A program made the position numbers and the translations under genes. 64,000 nt of DNA from Rhodopirellula sp. (GTDB taxonomy: Bacteria > Planctomycetota > Planctomycetia > Pirellulales > Pirellulaceae): NCBI GenBank assembly GCA_002701385.1, contig NZVD01000081.1:6018-70017 (forward strand), read 5' to 3'. Within the stretch, counting starts at the first letter, position 1, and each line of letters starts with the position of its first letter. The notes under the pieces were generated by a model. That model was not told the DNA's origin. It worked only from the letters and a program-made list of their open reading frames with translations, and made no database searches. Below are positions 49,967 through 59,174 of the stretch, piece by piece.

Positions 49967-51109
49967 GTGAGTAAAAAAGACAAGCCGTTCTACAAACAGT
50001 ATCCCATTACCGCACCTCGCTTTTGGCATGGCTTGCGATTCGGGGATTATCTTAAGCTTCTGGCACGCAACAAATTTGCGATTCATCCGGCGCGTTGGTT
50101 CGTAGCCTTCACCGTTTCCTACTTTTCGATATTCAATAGTGTCGTTGGCTGCTTGCAGTCTCTACTATTCAAGGGCAAGATCCAGCGACACGAATTACCA
50201 GCACCTCCGATCTTCATCGTGGGGCATTGGCGAAGTGGGACGACATTTCTGCACGATCTGATTTCTCTCGACGATCAGTTCACTTACCCTAGTACGCTGC
50301 AATGTTTTTTACCCAATCAATTCCTGATCACAGGCAAGCTCTTCCTCAAACTGGATAAGTTCTTGGTTCCGGAGAAGAGACCGCAGGACAATGTCACCAC
50401 AAGTTTTCACAAACCCCAGGAAGATGAATTTGCTATCTTCAATATGGGACATCACTCGCCTTATCTACGCATGGCGTTCCCTAACGGACCGCTTGTCGAC
50501 AATGATTACCTCACTTTGGAGAATCTGAGCGAAGCGCAAGTGAGTCAGTGGCAGGAAACACTGGTCCGGTTTGTCAAAATGGTCAGCTATCAACAACCCG
50601 ACAAGCCTGTTGTGCTCAAATCGCCCCCTCACATTGGCCGCCTGAAGTATCTAGCGGACGCTTTTCCTGGCAGCCGGTTTATTCACATTAGCCGAGACCC
50701 CTATTCACTTATTCCTTCAACCGTACGGCTTTGGCAATCGCTGGACTACATTCAAGGATTCAATCGCCCCAAATATGATTTACCTTGGTTATACGAGTAT
50801 ATCGGAGATACTTTCGAAACCTTGTACGAGGCTTTTGAACGTCAGCGACTCGACATAGACGAATCTCAACTTATTGACGTGCGCTATGAAGATTTGGTGG
50901 CCGACGCGCCAGGTGTGATTCGATCCATTTATGAATCTCTGAATTTAGGCGACTTCGATTCACAAATGGCAGAACCTCTGGCAGACTATCTGGAATCACA
51001 AAAAGACTACAAAGTAAATCAGCATGATTTACCCAATGAGTTGACTGAATTAATTGAATCACGGTGTATTCCCCACCTCGAAAAGTACGGATATCAGAAA
51101 CGGGCCTGA
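49967..51109 (+). CDS. Sulfotransferase family protein
   Basis: 5'-PSB-like GHWRSGTTFLHDLIS and 3'-PB-like FIHISRDPYSLIPSTVRLW; GTG start. Confidence 0.85.
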   Translation: MSKKDKPFYKQYPITAPRFWHGLRFGDYLKLLARNKFAIHPARWFVAFTVSYFSIFNSVVGCLQSLLFKGKIQRHELPAPPIFIVGHWRSGTTFLHDLISLDDQFTYPSTLQCFLPNQFLITGKLFLKLDKFLVPEKRPQDNVTTSFHKPQEDEFAIFNMGHHSPYLRMAFPNGPLVDNDYLTLENLSEAQVSQWQETLVRFVKMVSYQQPDKPVVLKSPPHIGRLKYLADAFPGSRFIHISRDPYSLIPSTVRLWQSLDYIQGFNRPKYDLPWLYEYIGDTFETLYEAFERQRLDIDESQLIDVRYEDLVADAPGVIRSIYESLNLGDFDSQMAEPLADYLESQKDYKVNQHDLPNELTELIESRCIPHLEKYGYQKRA

Positions 51110-51226
51110 TGCTTACCTCCATACGCCGAAGCTTTTGCGAATCTACACCAAATTCCCGGCACGCTAGTGGAGTAATACTGTCCTCATTGAGCCAAGCTTG
51201 CTAATTGCTCAAATCACTGACTGGCC

Positions 51227-53479
51227 TTGCCTCTAAGACTGCCATTTCTTACTCTTGCACCTTCTGTTTTCTGCACCCAACAGGTCCACAGTGGCCGTTG
51301 CATGCAGTTAACCCAGGATGAAGTAATGGGTTACCAAGCAATCCAAGGCATGAACAAAAACACGTGGCACGATCTGATTATCCCGGCAAGCATTGTGGCT
51401 TGCCTGCTGGTGCTGCTTGTACCGATGCCACCGTTTATGCTCGACTTGCTAATGGTCGGAAATATCACTCTGGCCGTTGTCATATTACTAACAACGCTTA
51501 ACATTAAAACTTCGCTGGAATTGAGCGTATTCCCAACGGTCTTACTCGCCGCCACTCTGGGCAGACTCGTGCTCAATGTGGCCTCGACTCGACTAATCCT
51601 GACCGGTGCAGCAACAGAAGGGACCGAGGCTGCTGGACACGTCATCGAGTCCTTTGGTGATTTTGTAGCGGGTAATGACCTGATCGTGGGAATGGTCATC
51701 TTCTCGATTTTGGTCGTCATTCAATTCGTCGTCATTACCAAAGGATCTACTCGCGTCAGTGAGGTCGCAGCCCGATTCACACTCGATGGTATGCCTGGAC
51801 GTCAAATGGCGATCGATGCCGATCTGAATTCAGGACTGATCAACCAGCAACAGGCTCAACAGCAACGCCTGGAGCTGACACAGCAGGCAGATTTCTACGG
51901 AGCGATGGACGGAGCCAGTAAATTCGTACGTGGTGATGCTGTGGCCGCCACAATCATTACATTGATCAACATCGTTGTCGGATTAGGCTATGGTGTTTTC
52001 AAGTCCGGCATGGGATTCACCAATGCTGCCGAAGTGTATACGAAACTTACGATAGGGGATGGCTTGGTCAGTCAAATTCCCGCTCTGCTCATTTCGTTGG
52101 CAACGGCGATGCTCGTTACTCGCACCAGCCAAAACACAAAACTCTCCAATCAACTCGTACAGCAACTTTTCAATAAGCCTCAGGTCATGCTTGTGACCGC
52201 CGCATTCTTGGGGGCACTCACCTTCACCCAGCTCCCAAAAGTCCCCATGCTCACAATGGCAGCAGGATGTATTGGCCTCGCCTATTTACTTTCCAAATCA
52301 CAGAAGCATGAAACGGAATCAAATGAGACTCCTCCTCAACCAGAGGTGGAAAATCAGGATTCAAAACTGAGCGAGCTACTTCGTATTGATGCGATCGAGT
52401 TAGGGCTGGGGCTGAGATTACTCCCTTTAGCAAGACGGGGTACCGAGAATAATATCCTGCATCGTATTCAGGACATTCGAAATAAACTTGCCTCTGATTT
52501 GGGGATTGTCCTGCCTGAAATCCGAATTCGTGACAATTTGAAACTCGCTGGCAATCAATATGAAATTCTGATTCAGGGAAATCGAGTGGCGAGCGGCAAA
52601 CTCCCCGTCAATCGACTCCTTGTCGTTGACGATCACCCCGACCTTGAGTCCGAGTTCCCAGGGACGATTCCCAGAGAAGGTTCCGTAGCTCACCATGGAG
52701 CTCGATGGATTTCCAAAGACCAACGCAACAAAGCAATAGAACTTGGGCTCCAGCCACTGTCTCCTGTAGAAGTTCTGGCGATTCATTTACAGGACACCGT
52801 TCGTATGCACGCTGACATTCTGCTATCGCGGGATGCCACTCATCAATTAGTTGAACAATTAAGAGAGCTGGCTCCCACTGCAGTGCGTGAGCTAATCCCT
52901 GAGTTATTGAGCCTTGGACAATTGCAACAAGTGCTACGAAATCTCTTGAGTGAAAAGATTTCAATTCGGCCCCTGGCTGAAATCCTTGAAGCACTTAGTG
53001 AAGTCGCCGGACAACAGCAACATCCGATCAAACTGACCGAACATGTCAGATCTCGTCTGGCTCGTTCAATCACAACCTCTCTCTCTGACACCGATGGCTT
53101 ACGAGTCCTGACGCTGCGTCCGGAAATCGAGCAACAAATGGGGGACACACTAAATCTCACCGACATTGACCTGGAAGTCACCTACGTGCACCAGCTACAC
53201 GATCGCCTGTGTCAGGAAATTCAACGGCATCTGGAACTATTTAAAGAAGAGCAGGGGACGACCGCATTGGTTGTCGCTCCGGAAATCCGACCAGGTGTTG
53301 CCCGTCTAATGCAGCAGCAACTAATACCTATACCAGTAATTTCGACTCGAGAAATTTCACGAGGGGCCGACATTGTCTCACACCATCAACTCAACATGGC
53401 ACCCACCCCATTGACGCACCGTTCTGAGACACCTGCCTTTAGCTCGCTTGAACCGGTGACACGAGAGGACGTTAACTAG
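51227..53479 (+). CDS. flhA: Flagellar biosynthesis protein FlhA
   Basis: STRVSEVAARFTLDGMPGRQMAIDADLNSGLI, FYGAMDGASKFVRGDAVAATIITLIN; true start may be 51326 or 51350. Confidence 0.95.
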   Translation: MPLRLPFLTLAPSVFCTQQVHSGRCMQLTQDEVMGYQAIQGMNKNTWHDLIIPASIVACLLVLLVPMPPFMLDLLMVGNITLAVVILLTTLNIKTSLELSVFPTVLLAATLGRLVLNVASTRLILTGAATEGTEAAGHVIESFGDFVAGNDLIVGMVIFSILVVIQFVVITKGSTRVSEVAARFTLDGMPGRQMAIDADLNSGLINQQQAQQQRLELTQQADFYGAMDGASKFVRGDAVAATIITLINIVVGLGYGVFKSGMGFTNAAEVYTKLTIGDGLVSQIPALLISLATAMLVTRTSQNTKLSNQLVQQLFNKPQVMLVTAAFLGALTFTQLPKVPMLTMAAGCIGLAYLLSKSQKHETESNETPPQPEVENQDSKLSELLRIDAIELGLGLRLLPLARRGTENNILHRIQDIRNKLASDLGIVLPEIRIRDNLKLAGNQYEILIQGNRVASGKLPVNRLLVVDDHPDLESEFPGTIPREGSVAHHGARWISKDQRNKAIELGLQPLSPVEVLAIHLQDTVRMHADILLSRDATHQLVEQLRELAPTAVRELIPELLSLGQLQQVLRNLLSEKISIRPLAEILEALSEVAGQQQHPIKLTEHVRSRLARSITTSLSDTDGLRVLTLRPEIEQQMGDTLNLTDIDLEVTYVHQLHDRLCQEIQRHLELFKEEQGTTALVVAPEIRPGVARLMQQQLIPIPVISTREISRGADIVSHHQLNMAPTPLTHRSETPAFSSLEPVTREDVN

Positions 53480-53487
53480 CAACGATT

Positions 53488-54693
53488 ATGGACACTCACA
53501 CATTCCAAGCACGAACGATTCAAGAAGCCCTGCAAATGGTCCGTGAATCATTGGGGCCTCAGGCCGTTGTACTTTCAACTAAACCAGTCGTGCTTCCAAA
53601 TAAATCTGCTGAGGACCATATGAACATCCGCTGGATCGAGGTTCAGGCTCAGGTTAGGAAGAAAGAAACCGTCGAGCATCTAGACGGTTCGGAAGAGGCT
53701 CCGGACGAATCGAATCGTTCTGCTTTCTCATCGATGACGCTTGCCGAATCGTACATCGAGTCGTTATATCACCAGGAACAATTGGAGATTTTAGAACAAC
53801 GACGCGTGTTGCAACAACGCCTTGAACAGACCCCCGAACAATTCATTCCCGCTGGTCTCTGGGGTCAGTTATCAGCCTCCACCATCGAACTCAATTTACT
53901 ACGTGAAGTATTAAGGCGAGTAGGATCGCAGGATAGCGAACAACAGTATCAGACGGAAATCATCGAACAATTCAAAACGATGATTCCATTCCAGCCGTTC
54001 CAGTTACCCGTTTCGCAAGAAGTAGGCAATGGACCAAGGGTGATCGTTGTCACAGGACGTAGTGGTAGCGGAAAATCGTCACTCATCACAAAGCTGGCAA
54101 CACAATGCGAGTTACGAGACGAAATTCCGGTGGGTGTGATCGAATTGACCGGACCGAATCGTCATCACCATGCTTGGTTGCATAATCAACTGGAAAAACT
54201 GGGGGTTCCCACAACTAAGCTCGACAATCCACTGGCACTCAGGGAGGCGATCCACCCCTTCCAACACTGTCAGCTAGTGTTTATTGAATCGCCGGGGTTA
54301 ACCGCATCTCAGCCTCAGAAACTCGCTATCCTGAATTCATTTTTTAAGCAGGCTGGTGATATCCAATGCATCTTCACTCACGATGTCAACGCTCGTACCG
54401 AACCAACCGTTGAATTAGTCCAGACGCTGAATTGCTGTGACAAGCCCATGATTGCTTTAACAAAAACCGATGAAGAGAATTCACTCGGACACTTAGTATC
54501 TCTCTTCCAAAAAATCCAATTACCCGTTACTCTTTTGAGCCATAGTGCTGGATTAGCTGACGGATTCACGATAATGACGGAAGCTGAACACCGAAAGCTA
54601 TTGGAACGCATGACAGGTCTCTTGCGGGAAGCTAGTTCGCCCAACAGTTCATCTACTCAGGATTCTTTCACATTAAGTCTTAATCCAATGTAA
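53488..54693 (+). CDS. flhF: FlhF-like SRP-type GTPase (degenerate motifs)
   Basis: N-term FQARTIQEALQMVRESLGPQAVVLST; P-loop GRSGSGKSSLITKLATQC; between flhA and fliA. Confidence 0.8.
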   Translation: MDTHTFQARTIQEALQMVRESLGPQAVVLSTKPVVLPNKSAEDHMNIRWIEVQAQVRKKETVEHLDGSEEAPDESNRSAFSSMTLAESYIESLYHQEQLEILEQRRVLQQRLEQTPEQFIPAGLWGQLSASTIELNLLREVLRRVGSQDSEQQYQTEIIEQFKTMIPFQPFQLPVSQEVGNGPRVIVVTGRSGSGKSSLITKLATQCELRDEIPVGVIELTGPNRHHHAWLHNQLEKLGVPTTKLDNPLALREAIHPFQHCQLVFIESPGLTASQPQKLAILNSFFKQAGDIQCIFTHDVNARTEPTVELVQTLNCCDKPMIALTKTDEENSLGHLVSLFQKIQLPVTLLSHSAGLADGFTIMTEAEHRKLLERMTGLLREASSPNSSSTQDSFTLSLNPM

Positions 54694-54763
54694 ATAACGG
54701 TGTCTCAAGGAAGAGACTCTGATATTGCCCTCAGGCTAACAAAATCGTTCAGGGAGGAACGAC

Positions 54764-55630
54764 ATGCCAACAATTAAACCGGAAACCACCACCGTCGCTC
54801 ATGAATCCTTCATTGATGAAAACGGTATCCCACAACAACGCAATGGGAGTGGCCCAGTAGTAGATCTCGATATACTCCCGGTCTGGCAAGCCTTTAAAAT
54901 ATCTCCTGACCGAGATGATTTGCGAAATCAACTATTGGAGCATTACCTTCCAGTCGTGAAAGTGCATTCCGAGCGGCTTTGGCATCGATTGCCGGATGGA
55001 GTAGAACTTGACGATCTCTTCTCCGCTGGCTGTTTTGGCATGCTCAATGCAATTTGTGCTTTTGATTTGTCCCGCGGGATCAAATTCGAAGCATACTGTG
55101 TTACCCGCGTTCGTGGAGCGATGCTCGATGAATTACGGCACATGGATTGGGTTCCCCGAATGGTACGAACTCAGGCCACCAAGCTATATAACGCCACAAA
55201 CGAATTGGCAGCCCTTCTGCAAAGACATCCAACAGAAGAGGAATTGGCCGAGCATATGGGGCTGGAAATGCCTGAGCTTGAAAAGATTATGGCAACTTCG
55301 TCGGGGATCAATTTGATCAGCCTAGACAAGAAAAAATGGCAAAATAGCGATGGCAACAAATCCATGACTGAAATGGATATTGTGGCTGATAAGCGATTCG
55401 CCTCTCCTAGCACTCGTCTGGCTAAAAATGATGTTGTAAGGCTCGTTACCAAAGGCCTCAGCCGTTCTGAACGACTCATTATGATTCTCTATTACTTCGA
55501 AGAGATGACGATGAAGGAAATTGGGTCAACACTCGATTTGAGCGAAAGCCGAGTCAGTCAAATGCACAGCAGTATTGTTCATCGCCTGCGTTGTCAGCTA
55601 GAGACTCGGCGAGGTGAATTCCGAGTCTAA
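54764..55630 (+). CDS. fliA: RNA polymerase sigma factor FliA/WhiG type
   Basis: DGVELDDLFSAGCFGMLNAICAFDLSRGIKFEAYCVTRVRGAMLDELRHMDWVPR; region 4 LSRSERLIMILYYFEEMTMKEIGSTLDLSESRVSQMHSSI. Confidence 0.95.
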   Translation: MPTIKPETTTVAHESFIDENGIPQQRNGSGPVVDLDILPVWQAFKISPDRDDLRNQLLEHYLPVVKVHSERLWHRLPDGVELDDLFSAGCFGMLNAICAFDLSRGIKFEAYCVTRVRGAMLDELRHMDWVPRMVRTQATKLYNATNELAALLQRHPTEEELAEHMGLEMPELEKIMATSSGINLISLDKKKWQNSDGNKSMTEMDIVADKRFASPSTRLAKNDVVRLVTKGLSRSERLIMILYYFEEMTMKEIGSTLDLSESRVSQMHSSIVHRLRCQLETRRGEFRV

Positions 55631-55689
55631 ACTCTTCGGGATTTTAATTGATCCACGTCTGCTGAAGGCAGCATTCAAAAAAACTGAAC

Positions 55690-56022
55690 ATGAAACGACT
55701 GTTGCTCAAAATGTCGATGGGGAGGGCGATCACGATATTCTGGCCGTCTATCCTCTACGTGATAACCTTTGTGATCTATGCTCTTATGATCGACAACTTC
55801 TATCATGGCGACGGAAGCTTGCTGCATGCTTTCTTCCCTTGCTTCATCCCCTGCGCGTTTGTCTTGCCCTTGGTGGCTCTAATGCAACTCATACTCGGCA
55901 TTCGTATTGCAAGAACCAATCGCGAAAATGCTTTTTATCACGTTTTATCTTCCATTCTTGTGTTGGTACTGACAGCCGGCTTCTATTTATACGTAAACGC
56001 TGGCAATTTCCCAACAGTCTAA
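55690..56022 (+). CDS. Small hydrophobic hypothetical membrane protein
   Basis: About three hydrophobic segments in 110 aa; no family recognised. Confidence 0.45.
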   Translation: MKRLLLKMSMGRAITIFWPSILYVITFVIYALMIDNFYHGDGSLLHAFFPCFIPCAFVLPLVALMQLILGIRIARTNRENAFYHVLSSILVLVLTAGFYLYVNAGNFPTV

Positions 56023-56518
56023 GGGAAATCAAACATGGACAACTACTAATAAGGCAACTTTGTAGATGAAGAAGACCTAGATCATCTACTTATTTACAGT
56101 GCATTAGACGACGAATCAGGCTGTTTAGGCGAGGTATTATTATTCATTGCTATGTTGGTCTTCTAAAACCAACGAACATGCGGCAGTTTTTTTACGAATT
56201 ACTGCGTTTTTTAATGAAAACAGTGATGAAACCCTTATCTAAAACAAAAACATATTAGCGAAGGTTTATAGGTTGATTTTAGTATGTGTCCTCCGATAAA
56301 ATGAAGAGTCAGTTAATTTAGTTTTGAATTTTCTGATAACCTGTAAAAATCCTGTCACTCCATGAAGAGTTAATACTCTCGTTTTTCTATGTTTGCTCGC
56401 GTGTTTACGTCCGCACAGTGAACAAAAGAAAATCAAGGTCTGTAACGAAGGCGGAATGACAACCAGAGGATTGTCCTTATAGGGGCTTTGATTTTTATTA
56501 TTTTTCGGAGTATTTTTC

Positions 56519-57577
56519 ATGAAACGACAGAAAAACAAGAGTGGTTTCACGCTTGTTGAACTGCTAGTTGTTATTGCCATCATCGGTATTTTGGTGGCAT
56601 TACTTCTTCCGGCAGTTTCGGCAGCACGCGAAGCGGCTCGAAAAATGTCATGTAGTAACAACCTGAAGCAAATCGGATTGGCACTGCGGACATACCACAA
56701 CACCTACAGTTCGCTACCTATCTCAGGAAATTACTTCTGGGGTCGTCAATCGAACAACGGCCGTACATGGGCCGATTCCAGTCACGGTAGCCAGTTCACA
56801 AAACTGCTTCCATTCCTGGAGCAGGACCCACTTTACAACCAATTGAACCACATGTCAGTTGGCCGTCGTCAACAAGGATGGGGCGCGACTTGGGTATCAA
56901 ACTTTGAAACAACACCACTTGCCGGGTCACAAACTCGTTGGTTCTGGTCAGAGTTGCTTCCTGTGTTTATTTGCCCATCGGCGAATACCGATCCTTACAC
57001 CGACCATACAGACACAGCCTTTGCCCCTTCGATTACAACTTATGCACCAAGTCTAGGTTCGCAATTCAATCCGTCGCATGGTAACTGGTGCCCTGAATAC
57101 CACGGTAACCTATTCAGTACCGGTGCATCAGGTCATGGTAATGACGGTCGTGGAATGTATATCTCTGGTGTATTTTCTCGAGCTACTTGGTCTGCTCGCT
57201 TCCGCGACGTGACCGACGGTGAAAGTCAAGTCATCGCAGTTGGTGAAACGCTCCCTCATAAGGGTGACCACTTGAAGAACGGTTGGATGCACCATAACTC
57301 GATCTGGTGTATGACAACCGGCCCAATCAACTACCCAGTTTATGGACTTGGTGAACCTGGTTTCAATCAAGTGAATGCACAGTTTCCCGGTTGCTCAAAC
57401 TGGCGAAACTGGTCTACCTCCCAGGGATTCAAATCTCAGCATAAGGGTGGGGCTCAGTTTGTGTTAGTCGATGGTTCTGTTCAATTCCTGAGCGAAAACA
57501 TTGACTATGTCACCTACAACCGACTGGGTGACCGCCGTGACGGTGGTCCTCTTGGCGAACAGTGGAAAAACAACTAA
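56519..57577 (+). CDS. DUF1559 domain protein with prepilin-type N-terminal methylation signal
   Basis: GFTLVELLVVIAIIGILVALLLPAVSAAREAARKMSCSNNLKQIGLALRTYHNTYSSLP; C-term FVLVDGSVQFLSENIDYVTYNRLGDRRDG. Confidence 0.95.
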   Translation: MKRQKNKSGFTLVELLVVIAIIGILVALLLPAVSAAREAARKMSCSNNLKQIGLALRTYHNTYSSLPISGNYFWGRQSNNGRTWADSSHGSQFTKLLPFLEQDPLYNQLNHMSVGRRQQGWGATWVSNFETTPLAGSQTRWFWSELLPVFICPSANTDPYTDHTDTAFAPSITTYAPSLGSQFNPSHGNWCPEYHGNLFSTGASGHGNDGRGMYISGVFSRATWSARFRDVTDGESQVIAVGETLPHKGDHLKNGWMHHNSIWCMTTGPINYPVYGLGEPGFNQVNAQFPGCSNWRNWSTSQGFKSQHKGGAQFVLVDGSVQFLSENIDYVTYNRLGDRRDGGPLGEQWKNN

Positions 57578-57608
57578 GGTTTTCTGCTTACTAAAGGCGT
57601 AAATAACG

Positions 57609-57643
57609 ATCCCCTTAGATCGCGAGGTCTAAGGGGATTTTAT
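57609..57643 (+). terminator. Rho-independent terminator after first DUF1559 gene
   Basis: 11-bp inverted repeat ATCCCCTTAGA / TCTAAGGGGAT followed by TTTATAT. Confidence 0.75.
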
Positions 57644-57841
57644 ATGCGCTTACTCTTAAGTGCCCTCATAAATCCGATCTATTCAAAATTTACCTCCCAT
57701 AAAAATAACCATTTTTTAACATTTTGCAAAAATGGCCACATTCCATCGGTGATCAGATAGGCTAATATCTAATATTAAGGCGGCTTATGAAACTTACTCT
57801 ACCTTTAGATCACGCCTTTTATATCCATGGAGTTCACTTCG

Positions 57842-58909
57842 ATGAAGAGAGTTAAACTTAGAAAAAGCGGTTTCACGCTTGTTGAGTTGTTGGTCGTCAT
57901 CGCCATCATCGGTATTTTGGTGGCTTTATTATTACCAGCAGTTTCGGCAGCTCGTGAAGCAGCTCGTAAAATGTCGTGCAGCAATAACCTGAAGCAACTT
58001 GGTTTAGCGATGCGCACCTACCACAACACCTATAGTTCGCTTCCTTATACTGGAGCTTACTTTTGGGGCCGTCAATCCAATAACGGTTTGACTTGGGAGG
58101 ATTCCAGCCACGGTAGTCAGCTGGTAAAGATCCTTCCCTTCCTAGAGCAGGACCCACTCTACAACCAACTTAATTTTCAGGTCGTCGGAAAAAACAATCC
58201 TGGGATTGGCCAGAACTGGGCCTCGAACTTCGAAAGAACGAACGTCGGTCAAACTCAACGTAAATTCTTCTGGTCAGAGATTATCCCTACATTTGTTTGC
58301 CCATCCGCTGACAACGATCCTACCGGGGATGGTGGATTCAATCTGGAAGAGGCGCCACAGCTTCACAACTACGCCTGTAGCATTGGTGCCCAGCGTATTG
58401 CATCTCAAGGTAACTGGTGTCCTGAGTACCCTGGTAACCTGTTCCAAACTGGACCAGCCAATCATGGTAATGACGGACGAGGCCATCGGATTTCAGGTGT
58501 CTTTGCACGTGGTGCCTGGGCAGCTCGTTTCCGCGATGTAACCGATGGTGAGAGTCAGGTCATCATGATGGGTGAAATTCTGCCAATGAAAACTTCGCTT
58601 GCGAAGTCTGGTGGCTGGGCTCACTCGGTGGCGCTTTGGATTGGTACCGGTGGCCCTATTAACTACCCAAGTCAGGGATTAGGGGAACCAGGTTTCAATC
58701 AAATCAATGCTCAGTATCCCGGTTGTACTCACTGGAGCAACTGGTCAACCTCACAGGGTTTCAAATCCCGACACAAGGGTGGGGCTCAGTTTGTATTGGT
58801 TGATGGAAGTGTTCAATTCCTGAGCGATAACATCGACTATATCACTTACAACCGACTTGGCGACCGTCGTGACGGTGGTCCACTTGGTGAACAGTGGAAA
58901 AACAACTAA
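57842..58909 (+). CDS. DUF1559 domain protein, paralogue of the upstream gene
   Basis: SGFTLVELLVVIAIIGILVALLLPAVSAAREAARKMSCSNNLKQLGLAMRTYHNTYSSLP; near-identical C-terminus to upstream copy. Confidence 0.95.
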   Translation: MKRVKLRKSGFTLVELLVVIAIIGILVALLLPAVSAAREAARKMSCSNNLKQLGLAMRTYHNTYSSLPYTGAYFWGRQSNNGLTWEDSSHGSQLVKILPFLEQDPLYNQLNFQVVGKNNPGIGQNWASNFERTNVGQTQRKFFWSEIIPTFVCPSADNDPTGDGGFNLEEAPQLHNYACSIGAQRIASQGNWCPEYPGNLFQTGPANHGNDGRGHRISGVFARGAWAARFRDVTDGESQVIMMGEILPMKTSLAKSGGWAHSVALWIGTGGPINYPSQGLGEPGFNQINAQYPGCTHWSNWSTSQGFKSRHKGGAQFVLVDGSVQFLSDNIDYITYNRLGDRRDGGPLGEQWKNN

Positions 58910-58962
58910 GTAGCAATGGCTAAGGGTGTCCCCACCTTGAGCAATGCGACGATAGTAAAGCT

Positions 58963-58997
58963 GAAGGCACGAAAGGCAACTTTCGTGTCTTCTTTTT
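58963..58997 (+). terminator. Rho-independent terminator after second DUF1559 gene
   Basis: 13-bp stem GAAGGCACGAAAG / CTTTCGTGTCTTC (one G-U pair), then TTTTT. Confidence 0.8.
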
Positions 58998-59174
58998 AAT
59001 TGAACTTCACTATCCCTATTACGTATCGGTTGTAGGGAAAATACTGTCAAAGAATTGTTAATTCCCGCCGGACGCCCTTTGATGACAGCTGTCAATTCCC
59101 CATCTTTTGGTATTCTAAAATTAGGTACAAATCAACCGAACCACTCGTAATTCCTATTCAATCACTCGGTTTCC

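Noticed and set aside
55614-56069. 151-aa ORF overlapping the small membrane protein ORF 55690..56022
   Set aside because: Alternative frame with mixed composition and no family resemblance; the 55690 frame gives coherent hydrophobic helices.
56176-56206. GCAGT...ACTGC hairpin followed by TTTTTT downstream of the small ORFs
   Set aside because: Only a 5-bp stem with a T-rich loop; too weak to call as a terminator by eye.
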